DNA of 6,032 nucleotides, from positions 1 to 6,032 of the forward strand of contig JAEWQC010000148.1 of NCBI GenBank assembly GCA_023399355.1, given 5' to 3'. Source of the DNA: Bacillota bacterium. Lineage in GTDB: Bacteria > Bacillota > Clostridia > Acetivibrionales > DTU013. Shown here piece by piece: positions 1 to 6,032 of this stretch. Both the position numbers and the translations under genes were made by a program. The number at the start of each line of letters is the position of its first letter. The first letter of the stretch is position 1. The notes under the pieces were generated by a model. That model was not told the origin of the DNA. It did no database searches and saw only the letters and a list, made by a program, of their open reading frames with translations.

Positions 1-126
1 CGGATGCATGGGCGAGCAGTTGACGGAGTCAACGACCAGCCCCGGATGCATGGGCGAGCAGTTGACGGAGTCAACGACCAGCCCCGGATGCATGGGCGAG
101 CAGTTGACGGAGTCAACGACCAGCCC
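1..126. repeat. Three perfect tandem copies of a 42-bp palindromic repeat
   Basis: Three identical 42-bp units lie head to tail at 1-42, 43-84 and 85-126. The bases at 127-138 resemble the first 12 positions of a decayed fourth unit. Each unit contains the perfect inverted repeat GTTGAC-GGA-GTCAAC (unit positions 19-33), flanked symmetrically by GGGC (10-13) and GCCC (39-42), with five bases between inner and outer arms on each side. Each copy could thus fold into a stem-loop with a GGA triloop and a 5x5 internal loop. It also carries the palindrome ATGCAT. The unit is 14 codons long and four of its six frames are free of stops, so copy-number change would not break the surrounding frame. There are no spacers, so it is not CRISPR. 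More copies may lie left of the window. I do not recognise the family with certainty; a REP-like mobile hairpin repeat is the best description. Confidence 0.93.
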
Positions 127-568
127 CGGGAGTATGGGACAATATAACGTGTTCGTGGCACAGAAGCTTGAACAGCGCTTCAAACCCGGATTCTCCGTGT
201 TGCAGGAATTACAGCGAACAAGCAGGATCAAGCTTCGCGAAGGCTTTTTCCTGAATTGCGCAGAGGTATTCCAATGGCCGGACCTCACAGCAAATGAAAT
301 CGGGAACGAAGGTTTCTGCCTCGGATTAAGGGATCAGATTGCCGTCCTTGTCGACGGAACGGTCGTACCCTGCTGTCTGGACAGCGGGGGTGTTATCCGG
401 CTAGGGAATATATTCGGGGACGATGTTTTGGATATACTTGAAGGTGAACGTGCGAGAATCATTTACGATGGATTTTCGGGAAGGCGCGCCGTGGAGGAAC
501 TGTGCAGGAAATGCGGCTACCGTACCCGGTTTTCCAAAGAGGATGAACTGACGAGGAGGGGTTTGTAA
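2..568 (+). CDS. Radical SAM protein, C-terminal SPASM region (5' partial, repeat-containing)
   Basis: The frame is open to the left edge, so the N-terminus is not visible; the ATG at 8 lies inside a repeat unit and is probably not the true start. Counting from that ATG, residues 1-42 are three 14-residue repeats encoded by the tandem DNA repeat. From about residue 46 the sequence resembles the tail of clostridial radical SAM/SPASM proteins. Cysteines at 104, 122, 123, 166 and 169 fit auxiliary iron-sulfur cluster ligands, in the contexts FCLGLRDQ, DGTVVPCCLD, LGNIF and LCRKCGYRTRF. The radical SAM CxxxCxxC core would lie upstream and cannot be confirmed. Such enzymes modify peptides or proteins, or carry out other radical chemistry, in the cytoplasm; the substrate is unknown. 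The stop overlaps the next start by one base (TAATG), indicating translational coupling. The repeat sits just before the SPASM part, so the protein may be an in-frame insertion product or a damaged gene. Confidence 0.8.
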   Translation, partial: GCMGEQLTESTTSPGCMGEQLTESTTSPGCMGEQLTESTTSPGSMGQYNVFVAQKLEQRFKPGFSVLQELQRTSRIKLREGFFLNCAEVFQWPDLTANEIGNEGFCLGLRDQIAVLVDGTVVPCCLDSGGVIRLGNIFGDDVLDILEGERARIIYDGFSGRRAVEELCRKCGYRTRFSKEDELTRRGL

Positions 569-852
569 TGAATGAGTGTATTTGCAGCAGCTGCAGCAAT
601 CTCAAAGGAGTCATCGATGATAACGGTGCAGTTGAGGAATTTGAGTGTGTGTACGGTTATCCGTCGGAAAGCTGCGATGCCTGTGAAACGGGAGAATGTG
701 AACTGACCTGCAGCCAGTATCTTTCCGACGTGGAAGAGCCGGCGACGGTTACTGTAAAATGTTCAGTCTGCGGGAAGGAACTGCACCAGGTGTGCAGCAA
801 TAATGAAGAAGGCAGTGTTCAATGCATTGACTGCTTTCTCAAAAAATCATAA
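568..852 (+). CDS. Small cysteine-rich protein, probable metal-binding, coupled to the SPASM gene
   Basis: A 94-residue acidic protein with 13 cysteines (residues 4, 6, 9, 27, 36, 39, 44, 48, 65, 68, 76, 86, 89). The C-terminal part has two CxxC knuckles, CSVCG at 65-69 and CIDC at 86-89, which look like a treble-clef or zinc-ribbon site. The N-terminal half has a denser cluster around CDACETGEC (36-44). There is no signal peptide or membrane segment. The start is supported by GAGGAGGGG at 552-561 and by the one-base overlap with the preceding stop. I do not recognise a named family. The coupling implies it works with the SPASM enzyme, as a zinc or iron-sulfur accessory protein or possibly its substrate. 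The zinc-knuckle spacing favours a folded metal protein over a short RiPP precursor, but both remain open. Confidence 0.85.
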   Translation: MNECICSSCSNLKGVIDDNGAVEEFECVYGYPSESCDACETGECELTCSQYLSDVEEPATVTVKCSVCGKELHQVCSNNEEGSVQCIDCFLKKS

Positions 853-882
853 TAGATAATCCTATTATTCTGGAGGGTTCGT

Positions 883-1617
883 ATGCTTCGGACATTTTTT
901 TGGTATGCTGCTGGCTGGGCTTACCTGATTATTACGCTGCCTGCGCTTTTAAGAGTGAAATATCTGGAAAAAAGGCGTAGAATTGGAGAAAGAGACGAAT
1001 TTGCCAATAATTTCAGCATGATGCTTGCAAGAGGGATTTTTCGCCTGACAGGCTCTTCAGTCAAAGTTACGGGGACTGAAAACATTCCTTCGGGCAAGGC
1101 TGTGCTGTTTGTCAGCAATCATCAGAGCCATATGGACAGTGCAGTTATACATGGCTTCATCAAAATAAAGAAAGGCTTCATTGCAGATAAGGAAGTCAGA
1201 AATATCCCCATTCTGAGGACCTGGCTCAAATATATGAAATCCATATTTATCGACAGGGCAGATATGCGTCATAATGTCCGTTGTGTGGAGGAAAGCGTAA
1301 GAATACTCAGAGAAGGCTGTTCCATGGTAATTTACCCGGAAGGAAGGCTTGATGAAGGGAAACAGCTCGGAGAGTTCAGAAAGGGCTGTGTCAGGCTCGC
1401 TGTTAAAGCGGGTGTGCCCATTGTGCCGCTGACAGTGAAAAATTCCTATCTGCTGATGGACAGAAACGGCTCAAAAATAAGGCCGGCTTCCGTGCAGTGC
1501 ATTATATCCCAACCAATTGATATAGCTACATTGAAATGCGAAAAGGAATCGATTATCCTCCAGAAAATACGAGATACAATAGCAGCCAATTTAATTAAGC
1601 TGGATGATGGAATGTAA
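883..1617 (+). CDS. PlsC-family 1-acyl-glycerol-3-phosphate acyltransferase-like protein
   Basis: A 244-residue protein, the usual length for PlsC/LPLAT enzymes, which move an acyl chain from acyl-ACP or acyl-CoA to the free hydroxyl of a lysophospholipid at the inner membrane face. The catalytic HX4D motif is NHQSHMD (His80, Asp85). The second block is SIFIDR (120-125), the third YPEGRL (151-156) and the fourth VPIVPLTV (178-185). The third block lacks the Thr of the common PEGTR form but keeps the Glu, Gly and Arg. Residues 5-22 are hydrophobic and probably lie in the membrane. GGAGGG at 872-877, five bases before the ATG, fixes the start. It lies 30 bp after the Cys-rich gene and 56 bp before the C45-like gene, so probably in one operon. 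It may be the general plsC or a paralogue acting on another lyso-lipid; the neighbours favour a specialised role, but sequence alone does not decide. Confidence 0.92.
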   Translation: MLRTFFWYAAGWAYLIITLPALLRVKYLEKRRRIGERDEFANNFSMMLARGIFRLTGSSVKVTGTENIPSGKAVLFVSNHQSHMDSAVIHGFIKIKKGFIADKEVRNIPILRTWLKYMKSIFIDRADMRHNVRCVEESVRILREGCSMVIYPEGRLDEGKQLGEFRKGCVRLAVKAGVPIVPLTVKNSYLLMDRNGSKIRPASVQCIISQPIDIATLKCEKESIILQKIRDTIAANLIKLDDGM

Positions 1618-1673
1618 CTCCTCAGCTATCCCGGGAATATCATGTAGCAGAGTATGGTTGGAATCCGGGATGG

Positions 1674-3362
1674 GTGGAGCTTATGGTTGGAAGAAGCACA
1701 TCGGGCAAGCGCCTGATTAAGCTTACTGAAGCCTTTAACAACGATGGCTTCGAGATTGACAAGGTAGTTACATATAAAGGCAGGCTGGGAATAGCTGCAA
1801 AAAGCAGGACAGCAGTCAACTACGATAATGCGTTACCTAAAAAAGTGTATTATCTCGAAGGAAATGCATATGAAAGCGGCTATCTTATGGGTAGTCTCGC
1901 AGAAGCGGAAGTTGAAAGGATGACTGCACAGTTTGCCGACAAAGTAACCTTTACCTTTATTGGATGCAAGGTGCTTGAGAAAATCAAGCTGATTCAGGAA
2001 TTCCTTATTTTGTTGATATTCGAGCTTTCCAGAAAAACATTTGAAACACTCCCGGATGACATAAAGGATGAGATCCGGGGCATCTATGACGGCTGTAAAA
2101 GCCGGAACAGACAGACCAGGGTGAATATGGAGCATCTGATCGTACTCAACACGGGAATAGATGTCCTGTGCTCCATGGTCTATCCCGGCAATTTTCTGAA
2201 ACGCAAGCCATTTGACTTTATTCCGGAGGACTTTTTTATTCCGCTGATGTGTAATGCCTTCACTGTGAACGGTAAAAGTGCCGGTGGTGGCTGTTACTTT
2301 GCCAGGGATTTCATGTTCCCGACGGCGGATGTATTTCAGGATACGGCCGCCATGGTGATTTACAATCCTGTGAGTCCGGAAGGCAGGACAGCGATTCCTT
2401 TGATTAGTGTGACAGCGCCTGGAATGATCGGCAGCATTTCCGCCATGAACATGGAAGGCGTTGCTTTTGGCGTAGATATGTCTCCTGGGGCCAATTGCAA
2501 TCCGCAGAATGTCGGTATCAACTCCCTGCTCATGCTCAGGCAATGTGCACAATACTGCAGCAGTGCTGAAGCGGCGGTCGAGTTCATGGCACAGTCCGTG
2601 AAAGGCGTCTCCTGGAATTACATCATTGCCGATGGGAAAAGTGGACGATCCTGTGTGGCAGAGGCCGGAGCATCAGCTACTTCCGTAGATTTCGCCCTGT
2701 TCCCGGACGAAGGGTACCGGGCTGTCTTACCGGATAAGGAGTTTATGGAAAAAAACAGGTCGGAAACCTTTAGAAACGGTATTATGGCAAGATGGAACGA
2801 CTATAAATACCCCGCGGCATATCTTGAATTCAATCGGAAGATGTGGGATTTTTACAATGAAAAGAACAAGACTGATAAAAAAGTTTATGAAGAAGCTTTC
2901 TCGGAACATGGCTATATCAATAAAGCATATGATAAAAATTGTCCATCCGCCTACTATTTTGCGCCTCAAAGAGAAGAAAGCAGTGAGCTTCTGATTGCAA
3001 CAAACCATTATATCATCCCTGAAATGCGATATTTTGCCATGTACAAATGGACCGAGAGCCTTGTAGGGGATAGGGTGAACGATATCCAATGGAGATATGA
3101 TGAATTGAATGCACAGATTCGGATTATGCTCGATAAAAACGGTTTCATAGGCTTTGAGGAGGCGAAAGAGCTTGCTGGCTTTCTGTCGCCGTATGGTAAA
3201 AATGCAGGTTATTATTCCGGAAACCCCAGAAGCAAGGATGGAAAGGAGATCCGCATCGAAGGCTGTACATCCGTGTTTGACCTGAAAAATAGGATCGTGG
3301 ACAGCCATTACGGTTATTTTTGCGATAAATGGGTCCGACTGACGCTGCCGATGTACTTTTAG
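1674..3362 (+). CDS. C45-type Ntn-hydrolase / acyltransferase (penicillin acyltransferase-like)
   Basis: A 562-residue protein matching the acyl-CoA:6-aminopenicillanate acyltransferase-like group of Ntn hydrolases, which cleave themselves to expose an N-terminal Cys that makes or breaks amide bonds. Visible features are an N-terminal YYLEGNAYESGYLMG segment (59-73), the proposed nucleophile in MCNAF (Cys193) followed by a beta-hairpin and FARDFMF (209-215), a central core rich in small residues (VTAPGMIGSISAMNMEGVAFG, about 246-266), ATNHY (442-446) and a C-terminal GCTSVFDL (530-537). Self-cleavage before Cys193 would give fragments of about 192 and 370 residues. It is longer than many C45 proteins. 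No signal peptide is evident, so it is probably cytoplasmic. The start is uncertain: GTG at 1674, or ATG at 1683 with GGTGGAG at 1673-1679. The frame stays open upstream to 1608 without another standard start. Linear-amide hydrolase or phospholipase-B-like assignments are alternatives. Confidence 0.82.
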   Translation: MELMVGRSTSGKRLIKLTEAFNNDGFEIDKVVTYKGRLGIAAKSRTAVNYDNALPKKVYYLEGNAYESGYLMGSLAEAEVERMTAQFADKVTFTFIGCKVLEKIKLIQEFLILLIFELSRKTFETLPDDIKDEIRGIYDGCKSRNRQTRVNMEHLIVLNTGIDVLCSMVYPGNFLKRKPFDFIPEDFFIPLMCNAFTVNGKSAGGGCYFARDFMFPTADVFQDTAAMVIYNPVSPEGRTAIPLISVTAPGMIGSISAMNMEGVAFGVDMSPGANCNPQNVGINSLLMLRQCAQYCSSAEAAVEFMAQSVKGVSWNYIIADGKSGRSCVAEAGASATSVDFALFPDEGYRAVLPDKEFMEKNRSETFRNGIMARWNDYKYPAAYLEFNRKMWDFYNEKNKTDKKVYEEAFSEHGYINKAYDKNCPSAYYFAPQREESSELLIATNHYIIPEMRYFAMYKWTESLVGDRVNDIQWRYDELNAQIRIMLDKNGFIGFEEAKELAGFLSPYGKNAGYYSGNPRSKDGKEIRIEGCTSVFDLKNRIVDSHYGYFCDKWVRLTLPMYF

Positions 3363-3373
3363 GTATATTGGCT

Positions 3374-4819
3374 TTACACGTTTTTTATCAATTGTTTGTA
3401 AAAACGTACTAAATCCGTCATACTGCGTACCGGAATGCATTCGTTATTGCCGTGGACCTTGCCGATATCGCCCGGTGTCATGCGAAAAGGAGAAAAACGG
3501 AATATGTTCCGGCTGACTTTCTCATATTTTATGGAATCAGACGCGCCGGTCATGATATAAGGGGTTGGAAGTGCATCCGGGAACACCTGGGAAGCGGTTT
3601 TTTCTATTGTTCTGAAAGCGGTGGATTCACAGGAGGAAACGGCGGAAGGATTATTGCCGATCAAAAATTCCATCTTGATGTCAAGTCCGTGAAGCACCTT
3701 TTTTATATGTCTTGTCAGATCGTCACAGGTTTCACCGCTTAAAAGCCTGAAATTTACAACTGCCCAGGCTTTTTGCGGGAGAATGTTGGCCTGCGGACTG
3801 CCGCCGGCCATTGTTGCGGCAGTAGTTGTCCTGAACAGGGCATTTACGGAGGGTATCCCGGACAGCTTTCTCATATAAAACCAACCAAAGAGCCGGAGAT
3901 TTGACAGGAGAATGCGGTCGACAAGCGGCATTTCAGGCCCGACAGTATTTAGAAACCATCTTACCGGAAGGACCATTTTTCTGCGGAATTGATGCTTCTG
4001 GAGTCTTGAAACACCTTCGCAAAGTGTGCTCAGGGCAGTGCAGCCTGGCGGAGTGGAGGAATGGCCGCCACTGCTGCCGCAGCTCAGTTTTACATCGGCA
4101 TAGCCTTTTTCACAGACGCCGATGAGAGCAAGCGGCCTTTTCATACCAGGCATGATGTTCTCTGTGATATAGGAACCCTCGTCAAGGATGAATTCGAATT
4201 CCAGACCTCTTTGTTTCAATAACTCTGCAGTGCGAAGTGCGCCCTGCTGTCCGTCCACCTCTTCATCGTGGCCGAAAGTGATGTAAACGTCCCTCTGCGG
4301 AACAAACCCTTCCTCCAGCAGTGCCTCAACAGACTCCATGATACCGACCACCTGGCATTTAATATCGAGAGCGCCCCTGCCCCAGATTATGCCATCCGCT
4401 ATTGTCCCTGAAAACGGAGGAAAGGTCCATAAGGATTCCGATCCTTCTTCAATAGGTACGACATCATAATGTGCCATCAGCAGGACCGGTTCTTTATCGG
4501 GACAGGCGCTCCTCCAGTGATATAAAAGGCTGTATGAATTGACAGTTTCAACCGTCAATTCGGTATGAACCCTCGGAAACGTTTCGGCGAGATATTTCCT
4601 GAACAAATCGAACTGGCTGAAATCGACTTTCGAAGCCTCTTCATTTGATACCGTTTTAAACCTGATTGCCCCCGACAAGCTTTCAGCCGCTTTGCCGGCA
4701 TTGACGGCGCCCGCATCGTATGCCGCTGCAATGGAGCGCTTTGGTTTAAAGAAGGCGGTCCTCCACAGGATAACTGTTATAAAAACCGCCAGTATGGCAA
4801 GGATGATATAAAAAGTCAT
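3374..4819 (-). CDS. M20 family metallopeptidase, PM20D1 / carboxypeptidase S-like, membrane-anchored
   Basis: A 481-residue dizinc amidohydrolase of the M20 family. Metal and catalytic residues follow the pattern His117 and Asp119 (MAHYDVV), Asp152 (GRGALDIK), Glu186/Glu187 (GHDEEVDG), Asp213 (ILDEG) and His456 (KVHGNNE). The dimerisation-lid region includes GGHSSTPP (251-258) and RTTTAATMAGG (330-340). The overall sequence resembles mammalian PM20D1, which reversibly joins fatty acids to amino acids, and yeast carboxypeptidase S, more than short M20 aminoacylases. Residues 3-19 form one membrane helix. The positive charges (Arg20, Lys25, Lys27, Arg28) follow the helix rather than precede it, leaving the side of the catalytic domain unclear. 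The start is fixed by GGAGG (CCTCC at 4824-4828 on the plus strand), four bases upstream. It converges on the C45-like gene, 11 bp apart, and diverges from the DUF998 gene. Substrate is inferred, not shown. Confidence 0.93.
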   Translation of the reverse strand: MTFYIILAILAVFITVILWRTAFFKPKRSIAAAYDAGAVNAGKAAESLSGAIRFKTVSNEEASKVDFSQFDLFRKYLAETFPRVHTELTVETVNSYSLLYHWRSACPDKEPVLLMAHYDVVPIEEGSESLWTFPPFSGTIADGIIWGRGALDIKCQVVGIMESVEALLEEGFVPQRDVYITFGHDEEVDGQQGALRTAELLKQRGLEFEFILDEGSYITENIMPGMKRPLALIGVCEKGYADVKLSCGSSGGHSSTPPGCTALSTLCEGVSRLQKHQFRRKMVLPVRWFLNTVGPEMPLVDRILLSNLRLFGWFYMRKLSGIPSVNALFRTTTAATMAGGSPQANILPQKAWAVVNFRLLSGETCDDLTRHIKKVLHGLDIKMEFLIGNNPSAVSSCESTAFRTIEKTASQVFPDALPTPYIMTGASDSIKYEKVSRNIFRFSPFRMTPGDIGKVHGNNECIPVRSMTDLVRFYKQLIKNV

Positions 4820-4941
4820 ATAGCCTCCGGATGGACAAAATATTGTTGCGGGATTTTTTTAATACATATAAAATAATACCATAATTGAATGCTGTATAGT
4901 AGTGAACTCGATCAGCAACGGTGAATAAGAGAGGTTATTTT
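4820..4941. promoter_or_regulatory. AT-rich divergent intergenic region, likely promoters for both flanking genes
   Basis: This is the only divergent gap in the window and must hold the start of the minus-strand M20 transcript and probably that of the DUF998 gene. On the plus strand, TTGCGG (4846-4851) and TAAAAT (4869-4874) are 17 bp apart, a weak sigma-A-like match. TATAGT at 4895-4900 is a second possible -10 without a good -35. On the minus strand, TTCAAT (complement of 4885-4890) precedes an AT-rich run but no clear -10 stands out. I see no convincing operator or riboswitch. Confidence 0.35.
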
Positions 4942-5601
4942 ATGGACATATTCCTTCAGCTTTTTACCGACCCTGCATCCTTCCCGGTTTGGGGAATTTC
5001 AGGTACGATACTGTTACTGGCAGGCTGCATCATACCCTCGCTGGGATATAAGGGCAGACTGGGGCAGAGGTTCAGTCCGCTAAATCATTTTATATCGGAA
5101 CTTGGTGAGAGAAATGTTTCCACATATGCACGGGTATTCAATCTGAGTCTCGTTGCAGCAGGTCTGGTGTTTGCAATGTATATGATCCAGTTCGGCTTTT
5201 TTCTCGGTACCGTACCTGCGTTGGCTGCGGCTGCAGTCGGCGTGTTCACGGCACTGTCCTGCATAATGGTCGGAGTCTTTCCGATGGATACGATGAAAAA
5301 GCACGATGACGCAGCAATGTGCTTCTTTTATGGAGGACTGGCGACAATATTACTGTTTGGGCTAACTTCACTGCTTGATGCACGGCACCGACTGCCGATG
5401 GTTTTTATTCTATTCGCAGTATTGGTAGCATTGGCTTTTATGGCTTTTATACTGATACCGGTATTGAGGCCCAAAACCAGTGTAAAATTGGACCTCTTTG
5501 GAGCCGACCGTCCCGGAATCTGGGCGATGCCGCTGGTGGAGTGGCTTGCCATGATCGGAGTGGTTGGTTGGATAGCCGCGGTGTCGCTCTATTTTATTTA
5601 G
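4942..5601 (+). CDS. DUF998 family integral membrane protein
   Basis: A 219-residue polytopic protein with about six hydrophobic helices (residues near 16-35, 64-86, 92-114, 124-146, 151-175 and 197-217). The family marks are HFISELGER (49-57), ARVFNLSLVAAG (63-74), VGVFPMD (110-116) and the conserved His121 in KKHDDAA. DUF998 proteins are bacterial and archaeal membrane proteins with no settled function. I chose ATG 4942 over an in-frame GTG at 4921 because GAGAGG (4929-4934) lies seven bases before the ATG and nothing similar precedes the GTG. It is divergent from the M20 gene, so the two may share control. The C-terminus ends naturally in a helix, so the gene looks intact although the base composition changes abruptly just after its stop. 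Confidence 0.88.
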   Translation: MDIFLQLFTDPASFPVWGISGTILLLAGCIIPSLGYKGRLGQRFSPLNHFISELGERNVSTYARVFNLSLVAAGLVFAMYMIQFGFFLGTVPALAAAAVGVFTALSCIMVGVFPMDTMKKHDDAAMCFFYGGLATILLFGLTSLLDARHRLPMVFILFAVLVALAFMAFILIPVLRPKTSVKLDLFGADRPGIWAMPLVEWLAMIGVVGWIAAVSLYFI

Positions 5602-5802
5602 GTATAATAAAACAGTTTCTTTATTTCCATCTCCGCCGCCAATTAATATAACTCCACCTTTTTTCTCTTTCGATATAGGAACTTCTTTTCCAAAGGATTT
5701 CGAACAATAGTAAGTTTGCAATCTGCTTGATATAGCAGGTAATTGTCCTGTAAGTTCTGAAAAATAAATAGGAGAAGCAATCAAAATATTGTCGCGGTCT
5801 TG
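5602..5802 (-). pseudogene. Internal fragment of a flavodoxin / NADPH-dependent FMN reductase-like gene
   Basis: Reading the minus strand from 5802, the conceptual peptide begins QDRDNILIASPIYFSELTGQ and continues through SRLQTYY to KKGGVILIGGGDGN. These segments match the central part of flavodoxin-fold NAD(P)H-dependent oxidoreductases, including the strand and FMN-binding ASPIYF loop and a GGGDG turn. Full proteins are about 180-190 residues. Here the N-terminal third (GSPR-type phosphate loop and Cys motif) and the C-terminal third are missing, leaving about 67 codons. No start codon or ribosome binding site is present. The frame follows the GNAT stop codon immediately and runs out into antisense of the DUF998 gene. 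It is therefore a remnant, not a working gene. Confidence 0.75.
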
Positions 5803-6032
5803 TTAGTTCAATATCAATTCATACGAATTTCCAATAAACTCAATCGGGTGTCCCTTATCATCTGCAACAAAACTGCCATTACTTTCACCGGTCTTTTTAA
5901 ACCCAACTGCAGATAATAAAGACACAGAAGGAATATTATTTTGAACTGTTCCCGTTATCAATTTGTTCAATTTCAATTCATCTCTTGCATATCGAATAAT
6001 TTCATTCACAGCTTCAGTTCCATATCCTATTC
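5803..6032 (-). CDS. GNAT family N-acetyltransferase, C-terminal part (5' end beyond window)
   Basis: Seventy-five complete C-terminal codons are visible and the frame is open to the right edge. The peptide starts IGYGTEAV, the acetyl-CoA pyrophosphate-binding loop of GNAT motif A. Next come an amphipathic helix (NEIIRYARDELKLNKL) and NNIPSVSLLSAVGFKKTGES, the motif B Asn/Ser-x-x-Ser...GF signature that is typical of RimJ/RimL-like enzymes. It ends in PIEFIGNSYELILN and TAA (5803-5805 on the plus strand). An internal GTG at 6009 is not a likely start because homology extends upstream of it. Family members are about 170-180 residues and transfer acetyl groups to amines; the substrate is unknown. 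The low GC content differs from genes to the left, suggesting separate origin. Confidence 0.85.
   Translation of the reverse strand, partial: IGYGTEAVNEIIRYARDELKLNKLITGTVQNNIPSVSLLSAVGFKKTGESNGSFVADDKGHPIEFIGNSYELILN

Noticed and set aside
1..138. Direct repeats as a CRISPR array
   Set aside because: The three units abut with no spacers between them and are read through by the coding frame.
1629..1670. TCCCGG / CCGGGA arms in the gap before the C45-like gene, considered as a terminator
   Set aside because: The arms are only six bases with a loop of about 30 and no T-run; TCCCGGGA is also self-palindromic by itself, so the pairing is not persuasive.
1833..2552. Long minus-strand open frame of 239 codons opposite the C45-like gene
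   Set aside because: It is antisense to a well-supported gene, has no recognisable domain, and its composition (many His, Ile and Arg) is that of a shadow frame.
3378..3407. ACGTTTTT...AAAAACGT inverted repeat near the convergent stops, considered as a bidirectional terminator
   Set aside because: The stem is eight mostly A-T pairs with a 14-base loop, no T-run follows it on either strand, and it lies within the last codons of the M20 gene.
2727..3440. Minus-strand open frame of 237 codons spanning the 3' end of the C45-like gene
   Set aside because: It overlaps the ends of both the C45-like and M20 genes in a different frame from either and shows no family motifs.
3452..4125. Plus-strand open frames opposite the M20 gene
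   Set aside because: They are antisense to an M20 protein with all metal ligands intact and have no recognisable products.
5080..5552. Minus-strand open frames opposite the DUF998 gene
   Set aside because: They lack ribosome binding sites and motifs; the portion continuing from the flavodoxin-like fragment loses all similarity once it enters the DUF998 gene.

Overview
The window reads like accessory chromosome of a mid-GC anaerobic Bacillota, most likely class Clostridia. This is inferred from strong GGAGG-type ribosome binding sites, the style of the SPASM protein and its small Cys-rich partner, and the Clostridium-like GNAT and flavodoxin-type sequences at the right end. No RNA gene, CRISPR array, transposase or replication origin was seen.

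Left half (1-3362, plus strand): the window opens inside a gene whose visible 3' part encodes a radical SAM SPASM domain. Its first 126 bases are three perfect copies of a 42-bp hairpin-forming repeat, read in frame. A one-base stop/start overlap leads to a 94-residue protein with 13 cysteines. After 30 bp comes a PlsC-type acyltransferase, and after a further 56 bp a 562-residue Ntn-hydrolase of the C45/penicillin-acyltransferase type. The spacing and shared strand suggest one transcription unit, though the 56-bp gap could hold a boundary.

Middle (3374-4819, minus strand): a membrane-anchored M20 metallopeptidase that closely resembles PM20D1/carboxypeptidase S converges on the C45 gene with only 11 bp between stop codons. 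Across an AT-rich intergenic region lies a divergent six-helix DUF998 membrane protein (4942-5601). PlsC-like, C45-like and PM20D1-like proteins all act on acyl-ester or acyl-amide bonds. The locus may therefore make, remodel or degrade N-acylated amino acids or aminolipids; this is inference from families and proximity only.

Right end (5602-6032, minus strand): base composition drops sharply, to about 28-38% GC in three 60-base rows counted, against about 58% in a row of the DUF998 gene. It holds the 3' part of a GNAT acetyltransferase running off the window. Directly after the GNAT stop codon, in the same frame, is an internal fragment of a flavodoxin/NADPH-FMN-reductase-like gene that lacks both ends. 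This looks like a recombination scar with imported or rearranged DNA abutting the DUF998 stop codon.
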